Shown here piece after piece: positions 53,393-61,822 of a stretch of DNA of 63,032 nucleotides. The notes beneath the pieces were generated by a model. The model saw only the letters and a program-made list of their open reading frames with translations, was not told where the DNA came from and ran no database searches. Both the position numbers and the translations under genes were made by a program. Each line of letters begins with the position of its first letter. The stretch's first letter is position 1. The stretch spans positions 1-63,032 of the forward strand of contig UCKS01000049.1 of NCBI GenBank assembly GCA_900473045.1, read 5' to 3'. Source of the DNA: Hyphomicrobiales bacterium (GTDB lineage: Bacteria > Pseudomonadota > Alphaproteobacteria > Rhizobiales > Rhizobiaceae).

Positions 53393-53777
53393 GATGCGCT
53401 CCCGCCCAGTTTTTCACCGGGCAGATGAGCGCGACAATGCGGCCCGGTGTCAAGAACCTTCTGCTTGGTTTTCAAGTCGCGGAGGTGCGCCCAAGAGCGG
53501 TCCTTGCCCGCCGTGTTCCCGGCCATCAATCCACCCGCCTGGCCGGCCGCAGAGATTCGCACAGCCTCCCAACCGAAGCTCAATCCGTCCGCCCGGCCAT
53601 ATCCCGTTTCCCGCACTGACGTTTCGATCATCCCGTCATTCCCGCCGTCTGGCCTCTGACACGAAATCCTATCGCATAATCAGAGGATTGCAACATACTT
53701 GCTGAATATTCATTCAATATAACTGGACAACATTCTGCTTTTCATGCCAGATTTTTCGCAATGAGGGAGACCACGGA
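53393..53777. other. Divergent intergenic region between the TetR operon and the flavoprotein operon
   Basis: No convincing gene is seen in these 385 bases; short readings on both strands lack ribosome sites. The right end is AT-rich and carries operator site 3. Promoters for both operons are expected here. Confidence 0.55.
53703..53716. promoter_or_regulatory. BetI/TetR-type operator, site 3 (TGAATA-TT-CATTCA)
   Basis: The 14-bp dyad has the same arm length and spacing as sites 1 and 2, with one symmetric change in each arm. It lies 62 bases before the first flavoprotein gene and 311 before the TetR gene. Confidence 0.65.
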
Positions 53778-55397
53778 ATGAAAAAATACGATGTGGTGAT
53801 GATCGGAGGCGGCCATAACGGCCTGGTCGCGGCCTGCTATCTGCAGCGCGCCGGGCTGGACGTGCTGGTGCTGGAAAAGAACGACTGGGTCGGCGGTGCT
53901 GCCACCAGCCGTGAGCTGACGCCGGGCTTTCTCTATTCCAACTGCTCCTATGTCTGCTCGCTGTTCCGACCGGAAATCATGCGCGACCTCGAACTGCCGA
54001 AACACGGCCTGCAGGTTATCGCTTATGAGGGCGGCGCGGTGTTCACCCGCGACGGCGACTACATTGCCTCCTACCGCGACCATGACAGCCATCGCCGCGA
54101 ATTCGCCCGCTATTCCAAGCGCGATGCCGAAGCCTATGAACGCTACGCCCGCGACGTCACCCGCCAGTGCCGCTTCATCCAGCCGCTTTTGATGCGCACC
54201 GCGCCGGATCCCTTTTCGTTCAAGCCGCGGGACATTTCCGAACTGCTTTATCTCGGCAAAAAATTCGGCGAATTTTCCGCCCATGACATGGCGCAGACGT
54301 TGCGCTTCTGGACCATGTCGATCTCCGATTTTCTCGACGAATATTTCGAGACCGACGTGATCAAGGCTTATCTGGCGCTGTCCGGCATCATCGGCACCGC
54401 CTTGGGGCCGATGTCCCCCGGCACAGCTTACGTGCTCTTGCATCACTACATGGGCGAAGTCGATGGTTCTGTCGGCGCCTGGGGCTATGCCCGCGGCGGC
54501 ATGGGGGCGGTGACGCAGGCGCTCGCCTCCTCCTTCCAGGCATCGGGCGGCACGATCCGCACCGGCGCCGATGTGGCAAGGGTCATGACCCGCAGCGGCC
54601 GCGCCACCGGCGTCGTTCTGGCCGATGGCGAGGAAGTGCGCGGCAACCTCGTGGTCTCAAACGCTGACGTCAAACGCACCTTCCTCAAGCTGGTCGAGGA
54701 AGACGCCCTGCCCGAAACCTTCGTCCACCGCGTCAAGCACTTCAAGATGCGCGGCTCGTCCGGCAAGCTCAACATCGCACTCGACAGCCTGCCCGAATTC
54801 CCGGCCCTGCCGAAAAATTCCTCCTGCATTCGCGGCGACCTGCATTTCACCGATTCGATGGAGCGGATGGAACGCGCTTACGACGACTGGAAGGGCGGGC
54901 GCTACTCCGCCGATCCCTTCGTCGATATGGTCATCCCGACGACACTCGATCCGACCATGGCGCCGCCGGGCAAGCATTTCATGAGCTGTTTTGTGCAATA
55001 TTGCCCGCCGCAACTGGAAGGCCGCGACTGGACCGATGCCGACCGCGATGCCTTTGCCGAGACCGTCGTCAGCCAGATCGCCGATTATTCCCCCGGCTTC
55101 CGCGACCGCATCCTGCACATGGAAGTGCGCACGCCGCGCGAGATCGAGGCGGAAGTTGGCCTCACCGAAGGTAATATCTTTCAGGGCGAACTGACATTTG
55201 ACCAGTTGCTATTCAACCGCCCAGTGCCCGGTTACGCGCAGTACCGCACGCCGGTGCCCGGCCTCTATCTCTGCGGTTCCTCCACTCATCCCGGCGGCGG
55301 CGTCATGGGGGCGCCCGGCCGCAATGCCGCTGCCGAAATCTTGCGTGACCTGAAACTGAAACCTGCTGAAATGAGCCCGGCCCATGACGTCATCTGA
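53778..55397 (+). CDS. FAD-dependent oxidoreductase, PYROXD2/CrtI-like (first of pair)
   Basis: This is a 539-residue flavoprotein. It has the FAD motif YDVVMIGGGHNGLVAACYLQRAG, LEKNDWVGGAATSRELTPGF, WGYARGGMGAVTQALA, and the C-terminal FAD contact LYLCGSSTHPGGGVMGAPGRNAA. The fold is that of phytoene desaturases, but no carotenoid gene is nearby and the sequence resembles the PYROXD2 group of unclear function. AGGGAGACCACGGA supports the start. It overlaps the next flavoprotein by 14 bases and lies just after operator site 3. A role in oxidising an N-methylated amine is inferred from context. Confidence 0.85.
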   Translation: MKKYDVVMIGGGHNGLVAACYLQRAGLDVLVLEKNDWVGGAATSRELTPGFLYSNCSYVCSLFRPEIMRDLELPKHGLQVIAYEGGAVFTRDGDYIASYRDHDSHRREFARYSKRDAEAYERYARDVTRQCRFIQPLLMRTAPDPFSFKPRDISELLYLGKKFGEFSAHDMAQTLRFWTMSISDFLDEYFETDVIKAYLALSGIIGTALGPMSPGTAYVLLHHYMGEVDGSVGAWGYARGGMGAVTQALASSFQASGGTIRTGADVARVMTRSGRATGVVLADGEEVRGNLVVSNADVKRTFLKLVEEDALPETFVHRVKHFKMRGSSGKLNIALDSLPEFPALPKNSSCIRGDLHFTDSMERMERAYDDWKGGRYSADPFVDMVIPTTLDPTMAPPGKHFMSCFVQYCPPQLEGRDWTDADRDAFAETVVSQIADYSPGFRDRILHMEVRTPREIEAEVGLTEGNIFQGELTFDQLLFNRPVPGYAQYRTPVPGLYLCGSSTHPGGGVMGAPGRNAAAEILRDLKLKPAEMSPAHDVI

Positions 55398-56976
55398 TCT
55401 CGCCCGGACCAAGAATTTCGATGCCGCAGACTTCGACGTCATCGTCATCGGCGGCGGCCATAACGGCTTGACGGCAGCCACGCTGCTCGCGCAGAACGGC
55501 CGCAGGGTCGTCGTTCTCGAAGCCGCCGATGGCACCGGCGGCATGATGCGCGGTTTCGAATTTCACCCCGGCTACCGCTCTGCGGGCTTGGCCCATATCA
55601 TCAACCGGCTCGATCCGGAGGTGGCCAAGCTACTGAAGCTGGAGGGCAAAATCACCTCCGGCGCGCCACTGCCGACCGTCGCACTCTCCCCGGATGGTAA
55701 ACATGCCGTCTTGCGCGGTGCCTATGGCGAGACAATCGACGGCGTCAGCCCGGCGGAGGCCAAGGCCTTTGCCGCCATGCGCAAGAAGCTGATGTTCCAG
55801 GCCGGCATTCTCAAACGCTTCCTCAAGCGCCGTCCGCCGGAAATCGGCAAGGTCGGGCTGAACGATCTCGGCGCCTTTGCCGGCGCCGGCCTCAGCCTGA
55901 TCACCAAGGGCCGCGAAGAAGGCCGAGACTTCCTGCGCATGCTTTTGATGAATGTCGCCGATGTCGCCGACGAATATCTCAGCGACGACCGGCTCAAGGG
56001 CCTCGTTGCCTTCGACGCCACGCTCGGCATCCATCTCGGACCGCGATCACCGACCTCGCTTCTCGGCCTCTATTACCGCCTGACCGGTGAAACCGGTGGC
56101 AAGACCGGCGCGCAATACATACCCCAAGGTGGCATGAAGACACTTGCCCCGGCCTTCGAAAAGGCGGCGGCCGCCGCCGGCGTTTCCGTCCGTACCGGCA
56201 CCGCCGTTACCCGCATCCTCGCCGATCGCGGCACAGCAACCGGCGTCATTCTCGGCAATGGCGAACAGCTGAACGCACCCATCATCGTCTCCGCCATCCA
56301 TCCGCAGGCGACGTTTCTGACACTCTGCGATACCGTCGAACTCGGCACCGGCTTCGTCCGCGCCGTCGGCAATATCCGTTCGAAAGGCAATGTCGCCAAA
56401 CTGGATCTGGCACTCGACAAGCCGCCAACGTTTACCGGTGTCTCAGCGGACGATCATCGCGGGCGGTTGGTCATCGCCCGCTCCATCGCCCATGTCGAAA
56501 ATGCCTTCAACCCGGCAAAATACGGCGAATTCTCCCCCGATCCGGTGATGGAGATCACTTTGCCTAGCCTCGCCGATCCGGCGCTCGCACCTTCCGGTGG
56601 CGCGACGCTCTCGGCTCTGGTCGAGTTCGCGCCCTATGATCTCAAAAGCGGCTGGGAAAACGGCAAGGCGGCATTCGAAAAGATCATTCTCGATACACTG
56701 GAGCGCTATGCGCCGGGCATAAACAAAAGCATCGTCGCCAGCAGCCTGATGACACCAGCCGATATGGAAGCGCATTACCATCTGCCCGGCGGCCACTGGC
56801 ACCATGGCGAGCTGCAGGCCGATCAGCTGCTGGTCAACCGCCCGGTCAACGCAGCCGCCGGCTATACGACGCCGCTTTCCGGCCTTTACCTTGCCAGTGC
56901 CGGTTCCCATCCGGGCGGCGGCATTTCCGGCCTGCCGGGGCTGCTTGCCGCGCGCCACATTCTTTCGGAGAGATGA
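55384..56976 (+). CDS. FAD-dependent oxidoreductase, PYROXD2/CrtI-like (second of pair)
   Basis: This is a 530-residue paralogue of the preceding gene. Motifs are FDVIVIGGGHNGLTAATLLAQNG, LEAADGTGGMMRGFEFHPG, YIPQGGMKTLAPAFEKAA and LYLASAGSHPGGGISGLPGLLAA. Overlaps with both neighbours indicate one operon and perhaps a heteromeric complex of the two flavoproteins. The substrate is unknown. Confidence 0.85.
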   Translation: MTSSDLARTKNFDAADFDVIVIGGGHNGLTAATLLAQNGRRVVVLEAADGTGGMMRGFEFHPGYRSAGLAHIINRLDPEVAKLLKLEGKITSGAPLPTVALSPDGKHAVLRGAYGETIDGVSPAEAKAFAAMRKKLMFQAGILKRFLKRRPPEIGKVGLNDLGAFAGAGLSLITKGREEGRDFLRMLLMNVADVADEYLSDDRLKGLVAFDATLGIHLGPRSPTSLLGLYYRLTGETGGKTGAQYIPQGGMKTLAPAFEKAAAAAGVSVRTGTAVTRILADRGTATGVILGNGEQLNAPIIVSAIHPQATFLTLCDTVELGTGFVRAVGNIRSKGNVAKLDLALDKPPTFTGVSADDHRGRLVIARSIAHVENAFNPAKYGEFSPDPVMEITLPSLADPALAPSGGATLSALVEFAPYDLKSGWENGKAAFEKIILDTLERYAPGINKSIVASSLMTPADMEAHYHLPGGHWHHGELQADQLLVNRPVNAAAGYTTPLSGLYLASAGSHPGGGISGLPGLLAARHILSER

Positions 56977-58196
56977 TGATGCTGGAGATCACCCCCCGCC
57001 GCGCCCTGCAGAGCCATATAGCAACGCCGCGCTTCGAGACCCCGTTTCATCCGCGCATAGCAGCCCTCAGCGAAACCAACGACTGGTACACTTGGGCCGG
57101 CTACAAGGCGCCGCATTCGATCTTCGATGAGGAGCTCGAATATTTCGCCATCCGCTCGACGGCGGCGCTGTTCGACATCTCGCCGATGGTCAAATACCGC
57201 ATCGCCGGGCCGGACGCGGAGCGTTATCTCAACCGCCTGACCGTCCGCAACGTCGCCAAGCTCGGCATCGGCCGGGTCCACTACACCGCCTGGTGCGACG
57301 ACCACGGCCACGTGCTCGACGATGGCACGCTGTTCCGGCTCTCCGCCGACACGTTCCGTCTCTGCTGCCAGGAACGCCACCTGCCCTGGCTCCTCGACAG
57401 CGCCATCGGCTTCGACGTCGCGGTTGAGGAAGAGACGATGCGGATCGCTGGGCTTGCCCTGCAGGGACCGACGTCCTTTGCCGTCCTCTCGAAAGCCGGT
57501 TTCGACGGCATCGAACGCCTGAAACCGTTCCAGCTCGCCGATTTCCCGCATGAAGGCGGCACAGTCACGATCTCGCGCACCGGCTTCACCGGTGATCTCG
57601 GCTACGAACTGTTTGTCCCGGCCGAAGCAGCACTCAGCCTCTGGGATCGCCTCTGGGCGGCGGGACAGCTTCACGGCATCCGCGCCATCGGCTATGCCGC
57701 GCTCAACCGCGCCCGCATCGAAGCCGGCTTCATCGTCGCCAACGCCGATTTCATGACGGCGGAGACGGCGCTGCGCGCCGACCGCGCCCGCATGCCCGAC
57801 GAGATCGGACTGGACTGGCTGGTCGATGCCGAAAAAGTCAACTTCAACGGCCGTAAAGCGATACTTGAAGCACGGCGGAATCAAACTCTGAAGCACGTGC
57901 TCGTCGGCCTTGAAATTGAAGGCAATATTCCGGCTGACGGGGCGATCATCTATCATCGGAAAAAGCACGAAGCAGGCCTTGTCAGCGCCGCCATCTGGTC
58001 GCCGCTCGCCAAGCGTAACATCGCCATCGCCAGCCTGACGCGGCCCTATGGCACGCAGCTTACTGAAGACCTCTGGGTGGAAATCTACGCCTTGCGCGAA
58101 CTGCAATACCAGAAAATGATGAAACGCGCCCGCATCGTGCCGCGCCCCTTCATCAAGCTCGACCGCCGCGCGACCTCCCCGCCCGGCCTGTTCTGA
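56973..58196 (+). CDS. GcvT-like aminomethyltransferase family protein
   Basis: This is a 407-residue protein of the folate-binding GcvT/YgfZ superfamily. Matching stretches are EYFAIRSTAALFDISPMVKYRIAGPDAERYLNRLTVRNV, GRVHYTAWCDDHGHVLDDGTLFRL, ISRTGFTGDLGYELFVP and ALNRARIEAGFI. Free-standing members often transfer one-carbon units to tetrahydrofolate during demethylation. It overlaps the second flavoprotein (ATGA). The first of three consecutive ATG codons is given. I infer that it captures formaldehyde or a methyl group released by the flavoproteins or the Rieske enzyme. Confidence 0.85.
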   Translation: MMMLEITPRRALQSHIATPRFETPFHPRIAALSETNDWYTWAGYKAPHSIFDEELEYFAIRSTAALFDISPMVKYRIAGPDAERYLNRLTVRNVAKLGIGRVHYTAWCDDHGHVLDDGTLFRLSADTFRLCCQERHLPWLLDSAIGFDVAVEEETMRIAGLALQGPTSFAVLSKAGFDGIERLKPFQLADFPHEGGTVTISRTGFTGDLGYELFVPAEAALSLWDRLWAAGQLHGIRAIGYAALNRARIEAGFIVANADFMTAETALRADRARMPDEIGLDWLVDAEKVNFNGRKAILEARRNQTLKHVLVGLEIEGNIPADGAIIYHRKKHEAGLVSAAIWSPLAKRNIAIASLTRPYGTQLTEDLWVEIYALRELQYQKMMKRARIVPRPFIKLDRRATSPPGLF

Positions 58197-58206
58197 CGGT
58201 GAAGAC

Positions 58207-58443
58207 ATGGACGACGAGACACGCCAGAACTGGGTTCTGATCCAAACGCCGCCGGGCATCGAATGGTCCGGCCGCACCCGCTATGCCGCAGCCACCTTTC
58301 TCTATCATCAGGGAGAGATGAGCGCCGAGGTGCTGGAAATCTACCGCATCTGTTCGCGGCTCGATGCGGAAGACCCGCTGGATGTGCTGGCGCGATGGCA
58401 GATCGGGGCTGACTGGGTCGAGCGGATGCGCGCCACGCGCTGA
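58207..58443 (+). CDS. Small protein of unknown function after the GcvT-like gene
   Basis: This is a 78-residue soluble reading frame starting ten bases after the GcvT-like stop. It has no signal peptide or membrane segment; it is Trp- and Arg-rich (WVLIQTPPGIEWSGRTRYAAATF, WQIGADWVERMRATR). I do not recognise it. Close spacing and codon use like its neighbours support a real gene and perhaps a small subunit. Confidence 0.6.
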   Translation: MDDETRQNWVLIQTPPGIEWSGRTRYAAATFLYHQGEMSAEVLEIYRICSRLDAEDPLDVLARWQIGADWVERMRATR

Positions 58444-58584
58444 TCTCGCGGTCGATCGAAGACGCCTCAGCCATGGTTCAGAACATACTTTCACAAGCAG
58501 ATTCCAAAATGAATCCGGCGGTGGAACCTTCTGGAATCTCGTACGTTTGAGTGCTGCAATTTCAAGAAGCAGCATGAGGACGAC

Positions 58585-58821
58585 GTGAGTTACAAACGCT
58601 TTCCAACCCCCGTCAGAGTGATCATCAAGCAAAGCCAGGAAAACATCATCGCGACCGCCTGGGACGCCGTCGAGTTCCTGCGCCTCTGGCCCGGCAAGCG
58701 CGGCCTTGCCTATCGCCGCGCCCTGCAGCATTGCCTGGATGCCCTCGACGGCATCCGCAGCCCCCAGAAAGCCTGGGCCTCTTTTACCGCAGCCGTTAAG
58801 GAAGAAGGCCTGCTCGCCTGA
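58585..58821 (+). CDS. DUF982 domain-containing protein
   Basis: This is a 78-residue protein with the DUF982 pattern: F.TPVRVIIKQSQENIIATAWDAVEFLRLWPGKRGLAYRRALQHCLDALDGIRSPQKAWASFTAAVKEEGL in broken form, that is VxxAWDAxxFLxxWPxxRGxAYxxAxxxCxxAL. The family is abundant in rhizobia, with no assigned role. Start is GTG with AGGA upstream. A terminator follows. Confidence 0.82.
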   Translation: MSYKRFPTPVRVIIKQSQENIIATAWDAVEFLRLWPGKRGLAYRRALQHCLDALDGIRSPQKAWASFTAAVKEEGLLA

Positions 58822-58843
58822 TTCTTCGATCCACGCCACCCCG

Positions 58844-58872
58844 ATGCCCGGACCTTCGATCCGGGCATTTTT
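58844..58872 (+). terminator. Rho-independent terminator after the DUF982 gene
   Basis: The nine-base stem ATGCCCGGA / TCCGGGCAT with a seven-base loop is followed by five T. It lies 23 bases after the stop and separates the block from the dmm operon. Confidence 0.9.
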
Positions 58873-59046
58873 GTTTTCGGCTCCCCTCCAATAATTACCA
58901 CTTGAAAATGCCACTGGCCCGGCGTTGAATGCCTGTCAAAGCACAAATGCGGCATGGTTTTCGCCGTTCGCGACACCGCAATTTCCGCCGAGAAATTCCC
59001 ATCGCGGGCTTGCCGTTCCCAAAAACGCGAATATACTCAGGAATAA

Positions 59047-59068
59047 TTATTTCCACAGAGTGAAATAA
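59047..59068. promoter_or_regulatory. Dyad TTATTTC-N8-GAAATAA upstream of the dmm operon
   Basis: Perfect seven-base arms lie 16 bases before the first gene of the dimethylamine operon, in an AT-rich stretch. The position is that of a repressor site or promoter element. No regulator gene is adjacent. Confidence 0.45.
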
Positions 59069-59083
59069 ATAAGGGAACAAATC

Positions 59084-60217
59084 ATGGCACTTAGCTGGCG
59101 TTTCTCCGCCCTGGGCGATCGGCATCGGGCACTGGGATCCAACCTTGAGGACTGGAGCGGCATGGGAACCGCCTGGACCTACGACAAGGATATCTCCGAG
59201 GAGCACATCGCTGTCCGCACCAAGGCCGGCATCATGGATGTCTCCGGCCTGAAAAAAGTCCACCTCGTCGGCCCGCACGCCATCGCTATCCTCGAATACA
59301 TCACCACCCGCGATATGACCAAGGTCTATCCCGGCAAGTCGGTCTATGCCTGCATGCTGAATGATCGCGGCCATTTCACCGACGATTGCATCGTCTATCG
59401 CACCGGTCCGAATTCCTGGATGCTGGTGCACGGCTCGGGCTCGGGCTTCGAGGAAATCGTCAAGCAGGCCCAGGGCCGCAATTGCGCCGTGCTGTTCGAT
59501 GACGACCTGCACGACCTGTCGCTGCAGGGACCGCTTGCCGTCGACTATCTCGAAAAATACGTGCCCGGCATTCGCGACCTCAAATATTTCCATCACATGC
59601 AGACGACTTTGTTCGGCGCGCCGGTGATGATCTCGCGCACCGGCTATACCGGCGAGCGCGGCTACGAAATATTCGTGCGCGGCCAGGATGCCGGCATGGT
59701 CTGGGACCGGATCGTCGATGAAGGCAAGGCGATGGGCATCATCCCCGTCTGCTTCAGCGTCCTCGATATGCTGCGCGTCGAAAGCTACCTGCTGTTTTAT
59801 CCTTATGACAATTCGCAGATGTATCCGTTCGCCAACGAACAGCCCGGCGACAGCCTGTGGGAACTCGGCCTCGATTTCACCGTCAGCCCCGGCAAGACAG
59901 GTTTTCGGGGTGCCGAGGAACATGCCCGTCTCAAAGGCAAGGAACGCTTCAAGATCTTTGGCCTCCTGATCGAAGCCGATGGACCGGCCGACCTCGGCGA
60001 CGAAGTCTGGGATGGCGACAAAAAGGTCGGTGTCATCACCTGCCCCTCCTATTCCAAGCTGACCAACCGCTCGATGGCGATCATCCGCGTCGAGGTTCCC
60101 TATGCCGTGCAGGGCGCCAAGCTCCAGGTGAAGGGCAAGACTGTCAACGCACCGGCCATCGCCCACACCATCACCTTCGATGATCCGAAGAAGACGAAGC
60201 GGACGGCGCAAGGCTGA
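59084..60217 (+). CDS. dmmD: Dimethylamine N-demethylase GcvT-like subunit (DmmD / HODM delta-like)
   Basis: This is a 377-residue GcvT-superfamily protein: EHIAVRTKAGIMDVSGLKKVHLVGPHAIAILEYITTRDM, CMLNDRGHFTDDCIVYRTG, ISRTGYTGERGYEIFVRG and SPGKTGFRGAEEHARLKG. In the heme-dependent oxidative N-demethylase complex the folate-binding delta subunit traps formaldehyde as methylene-THF. AAGGGAACAAATC precedes the ATG. The next three genes complete the known four-gene set. A DMSP demethylase-like function is a weaker alternative. Confidence 0.83.
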   Translation: MALSWRFSALGDRHRALGSNLEDWSGMGTAWTYDKDISEEHIAVRTKAGIMDVSGLKKVHLVGPHAIAILEYITTRDMTKVYPGKSVYACMLNDRGHFTDDCIVYRTGPNSWMLVHGSGSGFEEIVKQAQGRNCAVLFDDDLHDLSLQGPLAVDYLEKYVPGIRDLKYFHHMQTTLFGAPVMISRTGYTGERGYEIFVRGQDAGMVWDRIVDEGKAMGIIPVCFSVLDMLRVESYLLFYPYDNSQMYPFANEQPGDSLWELGLDFTVSPGKTGFRGAEEHARLKGKERFKIFGLLIEADGPADLGDEVWDGDKKVGVITCPSYSKLTNRSMAIIRVEVPYAVQGAKLQVKGKTVNAPAIAHTITFDDPKKTKRTAQG

Positions 60218-60221
60218 CGCC

Positions 60222-60827
60222 ATGCTCGTACAAGGGATCAAAAGCAGGCCGGAATATAAGGGGCTCGACATCGATCCCCACGCAAAGCGCCACCTCTTCG
60301 TCCTTGAAGGCGAAGGGGCGGCGGCCCTCACCGATCAGGTGGAAGTAAAAGGCAAGGATTTCCTCGCACGATCGGAAATCCTCTATCTGGCCGCAGGGGC
60401 AGCGCCAAAATCCTACGACGTGGTTCTTTCCGCCCTGTCGCCGGATGTCTTCTGGCAGGCCCCGACACTTCAGCCGCTGCTGTTTCGCCTGCGCGCCTGT
60501 CTTGAGCAGGCCCGGATGGGAACCCGGCTCTATATCGCCGGCACCGAAGGCTTCATTGGCCAGATCATGCAGGTGGCGCTCGAATTCGGCATCGATTTCA
60601 ACTCGATCCATACCGAGCATCGCGGCTCGACGGCGCGGCGCGTCCAGTGTGTCCACTGCAAGGGCATCACCGACAATGTGACCACCAGCCCCTTTGCCTG
60701 CAGCCATTGCGGCTTGCCGCTCCTGGTCCGCGATCATTACTCCAGACGCCTCGGCGCCTTCCAGGGCGTCAACATCGATGCCGAAGAACCGGGTACGGCC
60801 CCTGCGCCAGAGGAGATGTTCCCGTGA
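60222..60827 (+). CDS. dmmA: Dimethylamine monooxygenase subunit DmmA-like (HODM gamma-like)
   Basis: This is a 201-residue protein with an N-terminal soluble domain and a zinc-ribbon-like pair Cys143-x2-Cys146 and Cys160-x2-Cys163 (VQCVHCKG, FACSHCGLPLLVRDHYSRR). The start is MLVQGIKSRP, four bases after the GcvT-like stop. An upstream in-frame start would overlap that gene. Family assignment rests on position and the cysteine pattern. Confidence 0.8.
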   Translation: MLVQGIKSRPEYKGLDIDPHAKRHLFVLEGEGAAALTDQVEVKGKDFLARSEILYLAAGAAPKSYDVVLSALSPDVFWQAPTLQPLLFRLRACLEQARMGTRLYIAGTEGFIGQIMQVALEFGIDFNSIHTEHRGSTARRVQCVHCKGITDNVTTSPFACSHCGLPLLVRDHYSRRLGAFQGVNIDAEEPGTAPAPEEMFP

Positions 60828-61789
60828 GCCTCAACACCGACATGCCCGTCCGCGTTGCAGCGGTGACGCAGGTGACCGATCTGGTCAAACGCTTCCGCTT
60901 CGAGCGGCTGGACGGCCATCCCATGCCGTTCTTTTCCGGTGGCGCCCATGTCGTCGTCTCCATGAACGACAATGGCCTCCTGCGCCGCAATCCCTACTCG
61001 CTGATGTCCAATCCCGACGACAACAGCGCCTATGAAATCAGCGTGCTGCGGGTGCCCAATTCCCGTGGCGGCTCGGTCTTCATGCACGAACAGGTGCGGC
61101 CCGGCGATCAACTGACCGTCAGCCAGCCGGTCAATCTGTTTGCGCCGGATCATCGCGGCCGCAAGCATATCCTGATTGCCGGCGGCATCGGCATCACCCC
61201 GTTCATCGCCATGATGGAGCAGTTCAGCCGCGACAACATCGCCTTTGAACTGCACTACGCCATCCGCTCGCGCACGCACGGTGCCTATTGGCAGCAACTC
61301 ATCGACCGCTACGGCCCGCGCCGCATCAAGGTCTATGTCGACGAGGAAAAGAGCTACATTCCCGTTGCCGGCATCGCTGAAAACCAGCCGCTCGGCACGC
61401 ATCTCTATGTCTGTGGCCCGGCCGGCATGATCGATGGCGTGCTGATGACGGCGCTGAAAGCCGGGTGGCCGAAGGAAAACCTGCATTCGGAACGCTTCCT
61501 GGCGCCGCCGGCCGGCCTGCCGTTCCAGGTTTTCCTCGAAAAATCCAACATCCACATGACCGTTGGCGAACACCAGAGCATTCTGGAGGCAGCCGAAGCC
61601 CATGGCTGCGACGCCCCCTACATGTGCCGCGGCGGCGCCTGCGGCCAGTGCGAGACGGAAGTGCTCTCCTGTGACGGCACCCTGCAGCACAACGATATAT
61701 ACCTGTCGGACGCGGAAAAGGCGTCCGGCAAGAAGGTCATGATCTGCGTCTCGCGGTTCAAGGGCCAGCAACTCGTTCTTCAACTCTAG
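60824..61789 (+). CDS. dmmB: Dimethylamine N-demethylase reductase subunit (DmmB / HODM beta-like, PDR type)
   Basis: This is a 321-residue electron-transfer protein with a flavin domain (RNPYSLMS, about 57-64), an NAD(P) domain (LIAGGIGITPFIAMMEQF, YVCGPAGMIDGVL) and a C-terminal plant-type [2Fe-2S] ferredoxin (CRGGACGQC then ICVSR). It would pass electrons from NAD(P)H to the heme subunit. The GTG start overlaps the dmmA stop and has GAGGAG upstream. Readings starting at 60647 run through dmmA and are rejected. Confidence 0.9.
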   Translation: MSLNTDMPVRVAAVTQVTDLVKRFRFERLDGHPMPFFSGGAHVVVSMNDNGLLRRNPYSLMSNPDDNSAYEISVLRVPNSRGGSVFMHEQVRPGDQLTVSQPVNLFAPDHRGRKHILIAGGIGITPFIAMMEQFSRDNIAFELHYAIRSRTHGAYWQQLIDRYGPRRIKVYVDEEKSYIPVAGIAENQPLGTHLYVCGPAGMIDGVLMTALKAGWPKENLHSERFLAPPAGLPFQVFLEKSNIHMTVGEHQSILEAAEAHGCDAPYMCRGGACGQCETEVLSCDGTLQHNDIYLSDAEKASGKKVMICVSRFKGQQLVLQL

Positions 61790-61822
61790 CAGTCTTACAC
61801 CGACAGAAGGGGGACCGGACAG

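Noticed and set aside
53389..53631. Small minus-strand gene in the divergent region
   Set aside because: An 80-codon frame with no ribosome site or family pattern, spanning the expected promoter area of the TetR gene.
53778..56976. Carotenoid biosynthesis genes (phytoene desaturases)
   Set aside because: The fold is shared, but no crtB, crtE or crtY-like gene is near, and the operon contains a folate-type protein instead.
59084..60217. DMSP demethylase DmdA
   Set aside because: It shares the GcvT fold, but the following dmmA, dmmB and DUF3445 genes point to the dimethylamine N-demethylase complex instead.
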